In this document: one piece after another, positions 10,387 through 22,254 of the stretch
How the letters are laid out: every line of letters begins with the position of its first letter
Numbering within the stretch: the stretch's first letter is position 1
Assembly: GCA_018136815.1 (NCBI GenBank)
Contig: CM030938.1
Coordinates: forward strand, 5,488,638 to 5,552,637
Reading direction: 5' to 3'
DNA length: 64,000 nt
Source of the DNA: Isochrysis galbana
Taxonomy: Eukaryota; Haptophyta; Isochrysidales; Isochrysidaceae
Notes under the pieces: generated by a model
Told to the model about the DNA's origin: nothing
Databases searched by the model: none
The model's input: the letters and a program-made list of their open reading frames with translations, nothing else
Made by a program: the position numbers and the translations under genes

Positions 10387-13113
10387 ATGGCGTCGCGCTC
10401 GCTGCTGCCATGGCTGCTTTGCGCCGCGCTGCTCGCGCTGCTGCTAGCGCACCGTTGGCGGCTAGAGTCGTCGTGGCGAGCGCTCGAGCACGCTCACGCC
10501 TCGCTCTTCCGCGAGCAGCAACGCTCCCTTGCGCTCCGCCGGAGAATCGAGAGCAGAGTGATCTCTTCCGTGAGGCAGGGTGGGCCACTCGTGGCTGTCA
10601 AAGGGGGTCTGAGCGCGCGTGAGGGGGCGCTACAGGGCCTCAGAGGCTTGGGTGCGCATACGAACCCGCTTGGGCAGCTTGAGTACGCCGGAAAGTCGGC
10701 TGGTGGCGGCAATGTAAGCGGAGATGGGGGAGGGGGAGAGGGAGGTGGTCTCCTCTCCGTAGACGCGCTCCTCGAAGGGCACCGACGGTGGGACTGGCGG
10801 GCCATTGTGAAGGATGCGCTCCAGCGCTGGGCATCCATCGAGGCTGAGCAGCTCGATACTGCTGTCGAGACCTGCAACAATAATGGGACGATGTACTGCC
10901 AGAGGATGCAGGTGAGGCGATAAGAGCAACTGGCAATGAGGACCGGGCTTGGAATGGGGAAATCCTTGCGCAGTCGCCGCGTGGAGATGCGATGCCATGA
11001 TCTGAATCACAGGCACATTGGGTCTTGCCTCCACCAAATGCCCACCATCGCGGCCCGCTTGCTGTGCAGATACACAAGGGCAAACTGTACCTCACTGACT
11101 ACCGTGCCATCTTCTTCGACCGGCACTACGCACCGGCACGCGTGATGCCACTCCTTGCTGCGCTGCGCGCCCACCCCGACCTACCTGACGTGGACATCGT
11201 TGTTTCTGGCAATGACGAGCCCAAGGTTCCTGCCCATCCAGGTAGAGGAGGCCGCCAGCCCTTCTCGGATTTCCCTCGTGACCATCCGCCGCTTGTGTTC
11301 CCGCACCATATTGGCTGCCTTATGCACTGCACCACCACCGGCTTTGCTCGCTCAGGCGACCGGCTCTCCTGGACAAAGACGTGCCGGCGCTGGCCGGGTA
11401 ACGCTATTCAGGGTGTCCAGGGTAAGCTTCCTCCCGCAATGTTCTCCTCCACCAACAACTACGGAGTGATGGACTTACCTTGGCTTGACTTTGCATGGTG
11501 CGTGCCTCGCCCTCTTGCCCGAGCGCGTCATATGTGCACAAGGCTTGGGGCGCCGCGCCGAGCGCCCTCACGCTTCACTGCCCTTTTCGCGTTTTACATG
11601 GTGCTGCCGCAGGTATCTGCCGCGCCGGCCGCACAAGCTACGCACGCCACCCTGGTCGATTCTCCACCCCCAGCTCGTCGCCGCTGGAGGTTTGGTCAAA
11701 TGGGAGGAGAAGTTGTCTCTCGCCATGCACACCGGCAACGTCGGCTCGGTCTACCGGAAGCAGCTTGCGAAGATTGCCGAGAGGGATCCTGACACAGTGT
11801 TTGTCAACGAATTGTTCATGGGCGACCACGCTAAGATTAAACACACGTGCCGTGAGCTTGGTTTGGCCGACAAGGGCGGCTACCAAAAGCATAAATGCTT
11901 CATGCGCTTCGAGGACCAGTGCAGATACAAGTGAGACATGCACACCCTTGGTGGGATCCTGCAGATTGGCCGCCGCGCCTCTAGCCCCTCACCGCGGCCT
12001 TCTCCTGGACAGGTTTTTGTTGAACACCGCCTCCGTCGGCTACGCCAACAAGTTTAAGTCGCTCCTTCTCTGCGGTTCCGTCGTGTTGTATGTGCGTGAC
12101 GGCATGCGTCACAAGGTGTGCACATTACTGCGGTGTTTGCGTGCACCTCCGTTGGCGCACGCCACAAAGAAATAGTCATTGGAAGCGTCGCCTTCATCCA
12201 TCGGCCAGCCTCTTGCTATGGCTACTGGCTCAGTCGCCCTATCGTGCATAATCTCTTCACCCCGTTGCGCACATCTTTCCGACCGCATAGGAATTCTACG
12301 AGTATGGCCTTCTACCTGGTGTGCATTACATTGCTGTCGATACTGCTGCTGACGTTCCTGAGACTATCCGATGGCTTCGCCGGAACGATGCATATGCGCG
12401 AGCTGTGGCCACTGCGGGAAGGGAGCGGATGACAACCCTTGGCGAGGAGGAGCTCAACAATTTTGTGGCGGAGCTGCTCACGCAGTGAGTCCTTGGGGGA
12501 GCCTACTAGCGTGCCAAGGGGCGCACCGCAAGCTGGCAGCGTGCTTCTGTTGCCTTTAAGCTGCTTACAATCCTCTGGTTCGCACTTGTGTTCCCCTCAC
12601 GTTTCCACGTCCTATGGGACCGGCAGGTATTCACAGAAGCAGCGCTTCAAGGTGCAGCCGCACCCGGGCTCCGTCCGTATTGAGTGCGAGGATGACTTAT
12701 GGAGGCACTACGCGTTATCCAAAACGTGGGCCGACGCCTACATCTACCAGGTAAGCTTCCTGCACAGATCTGCCGGTGATTCTCAGTGCGCCCCGTGGTA
12801 CCCGTCCACTCTGGTCGTGACGCTTCTGTCGCATGCGCCCAATGATGTACAGGACAACTCAACGTGCATCCATGACATCCCGGCCGGCGCCAAGCTTGGG
12901 CCTCCAGGTTGGGGCGGAGCGTACCGCGGGTCCAAGCCCCGTTGCCTTGCGTCCCACGATCTTGGTCCGAAGGCGCAGCCAGAGGCGTGCGCCTTTGCCA
13001 AGCCATTCTCCACCTCCGAGAGCTGGGCCGCTTGGGATCAATTTCCAGCGCCGCATCCAAGCGACAAGGAGCATTGGGTGCAAGAACCTTGTGAGGGTTG
13101 CCATGTGCCTTAG
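10387..13113 (+). CDS. GT90 (CAP10-like) glycosyltransferase, type II membrane protein
   Basis: I read eight exons: 10387-10911, 11013-11241, 11356-11497, 11613-11930, 12013-12115, 12291-12484, 12627-12750 and 12853-13113. All have GT-AG borders and consistent phases, giving 631 residues. An N-terminal signal anchor (LLPWLLCAALLALLLA, residues about 6-21) is followed by a Gly-rich stem and the GT90 catalytic region. Family hallmarks include VVSGNDEPKVP, the block with WEEKLSLAMHTGNVGS, YKFLLNTASVGYANKFKSLL with CGSVVLYV, and FYEYGLLPGVHYIAV. GT90 enzymes transfer xylose or glucose to proteins or glycans in the ER/Golgi; the substrate here is unknown. Intron 2 (114 nt) has no stop and could be read through, but removing it restores the expected family spacing (VPAHPGDRLSW). 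The C-terminal 90 residues are Cys-containing and unassigned. Confidence 0.85.
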
Positions 13114-14886
13114 TGACTCTCGGCAACGAGGATGGAGGGCGATCGTCGGTAGTAAATGAATAACTGTTCTCGCGCGCGCACACGGCCTTCGACGCTTGCG
13201 GTTGTACTTTGCTGTCCTACCCGCATGCCCGTCGTCTACCTGTCGTTCCGCATATTCTGCGCGCTAGCGGCGGCACTCCGCCCCTTGTGCGCGCTGCACA
13301 CTACTTATAGGCTCGGGATGTCGAGGACAGAGGGGCGGGAGGCGTGTGCCCACCCCTAGCGATCTCTGTGTTCATTTTTATCTTATTTGGCTTTATTTTT
13401 AATTTTCATCCGAGCGTTCGTACAACTACTGCCACTGCTGCGCAACGTACCAGCACAACGATAATAATACTAGTAGTAAAAGTAAACAAAAAATTCTTGA
13501 AGGTTGAAGGTGGCGGCCTCTGTCACTACGCTGCTATGTGCACTCTCTTTCAATGGGATCCCCGCTTGATATCGCCCTTGCTCCAACCCCACTTTCCTTT
13601 CCGCTGCCCCTAGTCCCTCACCCTCACCGACGCCATTTTTGTTTTCGGTCGTGAGGCGGGAGGGGGTTCACCCTGCGGAATCCTTGGACACCCAAGCGAG
13701 GGCTGGAAAATAGTGTTTAAAAAGAGTGAGCGACCGGGCTGTAGCGAGGAGCAGAGCAGCTACTTCTAGGCGAACTGTAATGGAGCGCGAGCTTCGGACT
13801 AAAGCGCACTTGTAAATGTCTTAATCAAATCTGAAATAGCAGAGCTCAAATTCAAATACAAGATCACGGCAATCTGATCGTCAATCAAAATCACTAGTTG
13901 TGGGTAAGTTTGTTGCGGGCCTTGGCGTTACAACACGAGCGGGCGCAAGGCATGCCCGCGCGGCATATACATTTACACGATACACGACAGACACACTCAG
14001 TCATCTCGCAAAGCCGAGGCGCACAGAATTGTCATATCATGGGAGGAATCGATTCGTATCGCGCCATTTCCTAGTTGACATGAGCTGCTCTCATAGAAGA
14101 CAACCTTGACTGGGATTAGTACGTGGCATAAGTCGCCGTCATAAGTCGCCTTGTTCACTGCCGGCAGACCGAATGAATGTTGCTTCGGCCCGGACCGCCG
14201 CGACGATGATTTGTGCCATAATGGTCGAACTCTTTCATGCTGGGCACTGATGCATCATCTATCGATCACCCTGCTTGCCAACAGGTTGAAGGTTGAATGG
14301 CCTTGATGCGTTGCCCGCTAGCGGCAGTGGCGGCGTGTGGCATCACGGGAACGGCTGGATCAATTTCGGATGTGTCCCGCCTGCCGCGAACAGCTCGATA
14401 GGGCACTGCTCAATTGCTCCCGACTGTGAAGGCGGACAGAGACCAAGCATTCAAGTAGGTCTCTCTGCATCTGTCATTGTGTAGCAAACGAACCATACGG
14501 AACGAACGAATGAATGAACACATGTTGCAAGGAAGTGGGCATATCATTGGAAGTAGGAGAGCGTTTCAAGGAAAAAAGAGGAAGAGATGTGAGGCGATAG
14601 GTTGGATCGATTGAATCACCAGGATGGGATGCGCTCCACGGCGCCAGGCGGCGAATGGCAGCGCGTGCCAGTGGCCAGCGCGTGCAATCCACGGAGTTGC
14701 CACGTCTTGAGGTGACGCTCGTGGATGTTCAGGTGTGACAACCACTTTCGCAAGGTTCACGGCAACCTGTTTCACGCATTCAAGGGACTATTGCTCGAAA
14801 CTCGTGGTGGACGACTCGCCAAACTCCCTTGCACAAGGTGAAACGGAAACTTGCATAAGGTGAAACGAGGGCATGCTAACAGAGCC
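13114..14886. other. Intergenic between two convergent genes
   Basis: There is no supported gene. The stretch holds copy 2 of dispersed repeat A (about 13615-13750) and otherwise unique, moderately AT-rich DNA. Short ORFs here lack any recognisable domain or codon pattern. Confidence 0.5.
13615..13750. repeat. Dispersed repeat A, copy 2
   Basis: This shares ordered blocks with 4940-5095: caccgacgccat, agggggttc, aatccttggacaccca, ggaaaatagt, taaaaag and gcgaccggg. It is diverged by substitutions and small indels. Confidence 0.6.
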
Positions 14887-17800
14887 TCAGAGCTCGACCG
14901 AGTCGTGGGGACTGGACTCACGCTCCTGCCCGGAGCCTGGTTGCGCCGTACGACGCTTGCCATCGACGACACCGCGTCGCCCGGCACGCACGCATTGCCG
15001 CTTGGCATTGGTTTGCACCTGCTCGGCGGCCGACACGGGCTTTCGCCGAGCTTCCCTCTGCCGTCCATCCTGCAATGAGGTGTCTGACGTCGCGGCGGCC
15101 ACCGAGCCTCCCGGTTTCGAGCGTTTTTGCCTCTTCGCATTGGCATGGGAGAGCGCGCTGCTACTGTATGTTGATGTGACACTTCCCGCGTCACTCCGGC
15201 TACAGGAGTCAGTATTGGACGTGCTGGCGAGTGACTCTGCGGTGTCGGAGGACTCGGCGGTAACTGTCTCGTCATCGTCATTGGCAGCTTCTTCATCGGT
15301 GGCAATGGCATGTTTGCTAGTGCAAGGTGAGCAGCTATCTTTTGTAGCAGAAACAACACTTGCAGCGGCTGATGGCCGCAAGTTGGTACCATCCGTCCGG
15401 CAGCTGATGGTGTCGGAGAGGTTTGTGTAGCTGACAGTGGTAGAGGGCTCCGTAAAGTAGGTGGGCGCGCCATTGCGGTACGCTTCCGCTGGTATTGCGG
15501 CCATGTTGGGGGGAGGTATGCTCACATTTTGGGCGTTCGCTGTCGCAGCGGCTTGCACCGGCTGAAAGCCCTTGGCCAAGGTGTTAAGCGATTCTTGCTG
15601 GGGAGACGCCGCTGTCTGCTCGTCACGTTGCCTTGCCTGGATGAGGTGCCAAAGTACGCCGAGGCGCTGCACGTCTGAGGCGAGTTTCGCGCGATAGCTC
15701 TCTTGCAGCTCGTGCACGGCCCGATCGAGATCATCCAGCTCCTTAGCCGCCACGGCCGCCTCGGCCACAGTAGCCTTGTCGGCTGTGTGGTCGGCGCTTC
15801 CCGAGCGCGACGGCGCAGCACGCTTGATATTGAGCAGCAAGTCATATCTACCGGGCTGGAACTGGTCGTGCTGAAAGGCGAGAAGCGAGCGGCTCCCCAT
15901 CATGGCCCCCACTTCTCCCTGATGAGTAGGTTTGGTCGTGTCGGCGGCTAGCTCGGCGCGCCGGAACCCGTACGTATACAACTGCTGAACGAAGGACGAG
16001 ATCTTGTTGTGCTTGTAGAAGCGTGGCAGAACGTCCTTGGCAAAGATGCTCTGATCGAGCACAACAAACGCTGGCGAACCATTGCTGGCAACCGTCCATT
16101 TGATTGCGGCTGCCGACTCTGGGCACTCGAGGATCTGCTGCACCTTGGTCAGGAAGGGTGCCGGACGCGTCGGGGTAGCAGCCGAGGAACCACGCTCAGC
16201 GGCTTCGTGGCCGGACGCCTGGAAGTCAGCGGCAACGTCGATCTCGGAGACATCAGAAAATTCCGACAGACCAGAGATGGACCGGTAGCCGGCAAGGCTG
16301 GACAAGCCAGAGAGTGAGCGACACGAGAGGCGGCCATCGGCATTGCCCGCCCCGAGACTTCCCGCTCTTTGCCACGGCTGCGAAGTGGTCGGCGAGAGCG
16401 AGCTCCGGCATGAGGCGTCCGTACTGTCTTGGCTAAGTGGCTCGGATGCGGTTGTCTCGGGCGCCTGCGCGGTGTTCGCCAAGGAGCGCACCACAGCAAG
16501 GCGCGCGTCACTGAAGACCTCGTTAGGGTGCAGCTGCGGCGGCGCTGGGAGCAGGGTGGCCGGCCAGGTTGTCCCTGGCCGCTGTGTGGGCACGGGAGGC
16601 GGCAGCATGCTGCCGGAGAGTGGTGGCGCGACATTGCACTCCCCATCAGCGCAGCGGGCGCCGCTGGGGGGCTCGACCCTCGGCGTCGCATGAGGTGACG
16701 GGGTGAGGCTGAGGTACGTTGACGGCATAGCGCCCTCCCTGATGACCGCTGCGATGAGACAAGTCACCTCGCCCAATGCACTGGCGGTCGACGCCTTGCG
16801 CCGCGCGGGCGCCACGCGTAGGAGGTTGGGGAAGAGCATGCCGCGCTTGTCGTAGTTGACTAGTCTCAGGCAGATGGGCGAGTGCATGGTGCATGCCTGG
16901 TGGAGTGCGTCCTTGGCTTCGATCGACGTGTCTGGACCTTGCAGCATCCGGCATGTGTTTCCGACCGCCTCGGTGGCCGAGAAGCCGGTCGCCTCGCTCC
17001 ACGCGCGATTAACGGCGAGAATGCGCCATGGGCGCGAGGGCTCGGTTGCGACACATGCGATGGCACTGAAGCGTGGATCAGCCTCGAGAATCTGCTGGAG
17101 GGGCCCCTCGCCGAGAAGGATTCCCGCTGGGCTCGCAAAGACACTTGAGACGTGCGTGGACACCATGGACTCGGACGCGAGCGCGGAGTGGCTCCTGGGC
17201 ATGATAGGCACAGCACCGCCGGAGGCGGGGTCGAACGAGATGGGCCGCAGGTCGGGAACGAAGCGCAGCGTGGCGGCGCGGGTCGTGCCTGCCTGAGCAG
17301 GCTTGGGTCGTGCCTGCGTGATGGCAGGAGCGCACGGGTTGAAGTAAGCAGGCAGTGGGAAGTAGTGGTGGAGATGAGAAGAGCGGACGAGGCGAGGAGC
17401 GAGTGTGCACACACCTCGACGTCGGCAAGGATCAACGTCCCGTCGCCAGCATACGTCACCATGCGGAAGGCGGCCGTTCGCCCATCCTTTGGGAGAAGGG
17501 CGGCATACAGACGGGGAAGGGCAGGTGGTTGGGCGGGATCGCAGTCGAGCATGGTAAAGCCCAAGTGCTGCGAACAAGCGCACTGTTCCCCGAGAGCGAC
17601 TGGTTGGCACTGAGGCCCGAGCGAAGCAAATTAGGCTCGTCGAGCCCGCAGTCCGCCACACACCGATTGGCGAGCTAGCACACCTGCAATGTGTCAAGCA
17701 AGAGCTGCTGGGTCCTTTGGCACGTAGCCTTGCCAAAAATTTGCCGGAGCGAGCGAAGGGAGGCCAGCGAATGGCGCCAAATGGCAAGCCATTCGGCCGA

Positions 17801-17968
17801 CGCGCCGAGCACTTGTAGGGGCTCGGCCACGGCAATGACCAGCTCATGTGACCTGAGACGCAGGCGGAGGATGGCAACGGGGAGGGCCAGTGAACAGTCG
17901 AGCCCACGCCGGGGCCGCGCCCTCGCGCTGGCTCGGATGCGGCCCGCCTCCTCCTCACCCTCTGGCAC
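14887..17968 (-). CDS. PAS/LOV-HSF transcription factor
   Basis: I read three visible exons: about 17968-17684, 17609-17415 and 17313-14887 (an alternative acceptor at 17292), with GT-AG introns in phase 0, giving about 960 residues. Exons 1-2 make a first PAS-like domain (LVIAVAEPLQVLGASAEWLA to RMVTYAGDGTLILADVE). The start of exon 3 is a LOV-type PAS with the photoactive-cysteine motif GNTCRMLQGPDT and the flavin-contacting pattern NYDKRGMLFPN. The conserved C-terminal Gln of LOV domains seems absent (LIAAVI). An HSF DNA-binding domain follows (FLTKVQQIL, LPRFYKHNKISSFVQQLYTY, GFRRA). After it come a coiled coil like HR-A/B, an acidic Ser-rich region and a basic nuclear-localisation-like stretch (AKRQKRSKPGG). 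The predicted role is a nuclear, possibly blue-light-responsive regulator. The N-terminus is unresolved: upstream is a poly-C tract, and the nominal first codon is GTG. Confidence 0.8.
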
Positions 17969-17979
17969 TGCCTGTTCCT

Positions 17980-18497
17980 CTGAGATCCCCCCCCCCCCCC
18001 CCCCCCCCTCACCCCCCTCGCCGCCGTACGCCTCCCACCCACCCCTGGAGCACTACCATGACCCTGGTTACGGTTCTCCCCCCCCTCCCTCTTGAGAGGC
18101 CGAGGAGACAGATGAGACTTTCGGAGCAGTAAGTGCGTGTCTGATGGTGGCGGCTCAGGCCGCCCATGAATGAATGCACCATCTCTCGCCTCGGTGGCGC
18201 ACCCTCCCTCCCTTCCCACCCTCCCGCCCTCCCGCCCTCCCGCCCTCCCTCCCCTTCTCGCCCCGCCCCTCCCTCCCTCTGGCGGATTCCTCTCTCCCTC
18301 TCTCCGTCTTCCTCCCTCTGGGCCGGTGGGCGACGTGGAGGGCGTGCTTGAGCGGCAGGCGTAGTGCCTCACACTGGCGCCGCTCGCGCTCCGCCGCGCC
18401 CTCGTGCGTCTCCCGCCCCCCCCCCCCCTTCCCAGTGCTCTCGATGCCGCGCTCCCTCACCCCGCCATCGAGAAGGGGGAGAGCTCCTCTCCTCTCT

Positions 18498-18541
<44 letters not shown>

Positions 18542-18561
18542 CCTCCCCCCCTCCCCTTCTT

Positions 18562-18592
<31 letters not shown>

Positions 18593-20150
18593 CCTCTTCC
18601 TCTCTCTTCTCTCGGGAGGACAGCGGCCGCACCCAGCTACTACGTCCCGTGCCTTTCTCTCTCCTTCTCTGTGCTTCTTCTCTCCCTCCGAGCCCTCGAC
18701 TCTCACCCGCTCCTTCAGGAGGCCCTCTGTTGTCACCCCCAACTTTCCTCTCCTCATCACGAGTTTCTCCACGTGGACGGGAGGCCTTCCCGATGGCCTC
18801 CCCTCTCTCTCCCTCTCTCTTTCTCTCTCTCTCCCTCTCTCTTCCGCTCCTTCCACGGAAGCGAGATGAGCGGGCCGAGATGGAGAAGATGCGGCAGTGG
18901 GATCTCGAGATGAATCCCCTACTTTGAGATCCCCCTTCCCGCGGGGGAAGCAACCATCCGGGCAGGCGGGGGGGGGATGGAGAGAGCGCTCGCGAGTGAG
19001 CGGAGCGCCCGCGGAGGCACTCGAGACATTTCTAGTAAGACTCCAGTTTAACACATAGCCTTCCTCGGAATCGCCCGCCCGGTGAGGGAGTGGGTAGGCT
19101 AGGTAGGTGGAAAAGAGAGGGAAGAAGAGAGAAGAGATGAGAAGGAGAGAGAGGGGGAAGGTGGGATGGAGGGGGTGGCGGAGGGGGAGAGCGCTCTCTC
19201 GTTTCATCAGTGGCGCGGCTGATGAGATGATGAGGAGAGCTGATGAAGGAGACCTCGCGCCGCTCTGACGAAGCCCATTTCATCGGGATGAGGGGGGGGA
19301 GGGAGCGAGAGAAAGAGAGGGAGAGTGGGAGAGGGAGAGAGAGAAGAGGCAGAGTGATTTAGAGAGAACGAGAGAGAGAGAGACAGGGAGAGAGAGGGAG
19401 AGGGACGGAGAGGGAGGGAGAGGGAGAGAGAGAGGAAAGGCCCATTATACTCTCCCCACTGCCGCCGAGAGAGAGAGCGAGCGGCGCGGGGGCGGGGGGA
19501 CTCTTCCCCCCCCGCTGGCCCGCTTCATCAGCCGAGATGGCGAGATCGATCCGAGCTCTCACGCCTCCTGATGGATCTCAGAGAAAGTGGGGGAGGGGGG
19601 GGGGCGCGGGGGGCGAGGGAATCTGTGCCCCCCCCGCGCCCCACCCCCACCCACCCGTGGCCGCGCCAAGGCTCTCCGCCCCTCCCCCCCCCCCTCGGGG
19701 TCCGCATCCGGACCACCCCCCCCCGCCCCCCCCGCCCCCCCGGCCCCCTCCCTCCCTCCCTCCCTCCTCTCTCACTCTCCTCCCACGTGCCATGATGGCC
19801 TGCCACACTCCCCACTCCCAGAAAGATCTCAAGGGAGAAGACCCCCCCACCACTCCTCCTCCTCCCTCTCCCGGCGCTGTCTCGTCCCCGGCCACCACAC
19901 CAAACGAGCGCCGTTGCAAAGTCGTCAGCGAGCTTTCCCCATCTCTATAACCAAGGGGGAGGGGGGGAGGACAATTCATGAATGAACATGTCCCTCCCCC
20001 TTTGCTGCCTTCTGCTCGGCCCGGGCCAAAGTTTCTCGGGGCCCACCGAGGAGAGCGAAACTTTCGGCGTGCCGGCCGCCAAGCCACTAGCCGCCACAAA
20101 GCAAATTATTTTGATCTTCATGACATTATTCACGTAGCCTCGAGGTGATC
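17980..20150. repeat. Microsatellite and homopolymer-rich intergenic block
   Basis: This holds poly-C runs (about 17987-18008, 18565-18589), CT arrays (about 18500-18540, 18805-18845), GA arrays (about 19300-19440) and C-rich DNA (about 19630-19760). Long ORFs in several frames on both strands are compositional (Ser-Leu, Arg-Glu or Pro repeats). No gene is supported. Confidence 0.75.
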
Positions 20151-20745
20151 CCCACTGTGGGCATCGTCACACAGCGAGCGACTCCCCCGTGGCGGCTCTC
20201 ACCCTCACTCACTCACTCCCTCAGCGAGAAGATGGCGAGGAGCCGTCGATGTGAGCAGGAGGAGCAAGTAGTGCGTCTGCCCTTGTAGTGCGTCTGCCCT
20301 TTGCCCATGGCCTCGCGCTCCATCTAGGAGCGCCGCCCACTGGAGGCGCGGTGCGGCGGGCAGCTGCCGAGGCGCCTCGGCACGATTGGCTGCGTCCTCC
20401 TCCTCCTCATTGCGCGCGCCTCGCGCGCGCGAGGCACGGTCGGGGTTAGGGTTGAACATGGGGATTGAGGAGAGGGAGGAGGGGGGGGAGCGGGAGCGCG
20501 CGGCCGGAGAAGAGTGAGGAGCGTCGCAACGTCGCGCAAGTGGCGTAGGGGGAGCCCCCCCCCCACCGGTATCACTATTTTTTCGACTGTTTTGGCTGTG
20601 TTTCTATGAAAGCTAAATACAGCCCGTTTTTGCGGTGTTTGGAACAACTAAGTTTATGCTTAGACGCGATGGAGCGCGCCGACGCGACTCCCCTCTCCTT
20701 CGGGCCCCCCACCGAGGGCGCCCCACCACCCACCAGAGCCCATGG

Positions 20746-20750
20746 AGCAG
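20746..20750. repeat. Target-site duplication (AGCAG), left
   Basis: The five bases AGCAG directly precede the left LTR and are repeated exactly at 30262-30266 right after the other LTR. This is the 5-bp duplication expected from an LTR-retrotransposon integrase. Confidence 0.9.
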
Positions 20751-21598
20751 TGACGAATTGGGATGGCCCTTAGGGCCTGAGGGCAATGAGGAAGGTGGCA
20801 AGCCGGCGGCAGGCGCGGCTGAGGAGACGGCTTCGGAGACGATGACGGGCTGAAGCCCGTCAGCAGAGGAAGGCGGGCAGGCGGGCTTGAGCGAGGGCGA
20901 GGACGGCGGCGAGAACGACATGGAACGAGCGGCGAGAGGCGAGGGCGAGTGAGAGGAGAGCTGTGATGGCAGGGGCTGGCGAGGCGAGGCGAGTTTGTTG
21001 GGTACGAGTGTTACGAGAGCGAGAGCGACGAGAGCGAGAACGACGACGGATGACGACTGACGACAGGACGTCGGACAACGACACCCAGGAAAACACCCCG
21101 ACTCTCGCCCCACGACTTTCTCACATAACTCGACTGAAATCAAACCCAAACACTCCGATCAGACAACAACGGACGACGATCAAAGGGCGATCTGTCGGCG
21201 ATCTTGTCTGGAACGGGAATCGCACCATAACGGAATCGAGGGGCAATCTTGCTACGCAGGATTCCAAGAGACCTACCAAATAAGACGAAAGGAGTGCGAT
21301 GTGCCTAAGGGGGAGATGCGAAGAGGTCGCAAATTAAACCTGATTGCCCCCAGAAGCAGATAAAGAACCGCAGGGGAGATAGCAAATTTAACCTATCTGC
21401 GAGGCGCCTGGGAGGAAGAAAGGTGAGGAAACTTCCCTTCTCTTTCGAGAGGAAGAGAGAGGGCGCTCCACAACCCACGATCCCATGCATCCAAGCGAAG
21501 CTTTTGACCGAGAACGAGAACGAGAGAATTATAACGATAAATACCGAACGACGAAGAGAAGAGCGAAGCCTAACGAGTGTCGATTCGCGAATGCGACA
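20751..21598 (-). repeat. 3' LTR of the 9.5-kb element
   Basis: This is 848 bp, beginning (minus strand) TGTCGCATTC and ending ATTCGTCA, the same length as the LTR at 29414-30261. I count about four substitutions between them. It contains a silent copy of the first part of gag, cut off at its inner boundary. Confidence 0.92.
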
Positions 21599-21608
21599 CC
21601 CCCCTGCT
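21599..21608 (-). promoter_or_regulatory. Polypurine tract
   Basis: On the minus strand AGCAGGGGGG lies immediately before the TG of the 3' LTR, the position and composition of a plus-strand primer. Confidence 0.75.
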
Positions 21609-21721
21609 AGGATCGAGCGTCCCGCGAGGAAAGAAGAGAACCTAACGGACATCGGAGAGCTCCAAGCAAGCCACGAGAAAGGCAGAAGAGCAATCCTGAA
21701 CGAGACCGAATGAGCCAAGAG

Positions 21722-22130
21722 CGAAGAGCGAATAAATCCGAAGAGCGAATGAAACAATAAATCTGAAGAGCGAATGAAACAATAACAATAAATCCGAAGA
21801 GCGAATGAAACAATGAATCCGAATGGATGGAGAGCCGCGCGCCAAACGTCGAACCAAGACGGAAGACGTGATGAGCGACGCACCGAGAAGTTACGAACAA
21901 TCGAGGACCGATGAGAACGCGGAACGACGGGAATCGAGAATCGAGAACGAGAAACGAAGAACGCGGAACGACGAGAATCGAGAATCGAAGAACGAGAAAC
22001 GAAGAACGCGGAACGACGAGAATCGAGAATCGACGATGAATCGAAGAACGAGAAACGAAGAACGCGGAACGACGAGAATCGAGAATCGAGAATCGAAGAA
22101 CGAACGACGAACGACGAACGACGAACTATA
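21722..22130. repeat. Minisatellites in the 3' untranslated part of the element
   Basis: Two arrays are present: gaagagcgaatgaaacaata units (about 21722-21825) and aacgacgagaatcgagaatc units (about 21930-22115). They lie between the end of the pol frame and the polypurine tract. Confidence 0.8.
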
Positions 22131-22254
22131 AGAATAGTGCGCGACGATCGAAGAGACAGGAAGTACCACACCCGTCCGGACGATAAGGTGTAGAATCGGC
22201 GGCCGGCGCGGCAGACCGCAGGACTCAACGCTGCAACCCATCCCCTTCTCTCTT

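Noticed and set aside
11242..11355. Treating intron 2 of the GT90 gene as coding (it is open)
   Set aside because: It has GT-AG ends, and removal restores continuous GT90 spacing; the translated intron resembles no family sequence.
17969..18372. N-terminal extension of the PAS/LOV-HSF reading frame to 18372
   Set aside because: It runs through intron and poly-C sequence; the upstream PAS exons are in other frames with good splice sites.
18155..19207. Long ORFs on both strands across CT/GA and poly-C tracts
   Set aside because: They consist of Ser-Leu, Arg-Glu, Gly or Pro repeats in several frames at once, which is expected from microsatellites, and lack start context and conserved motifs.
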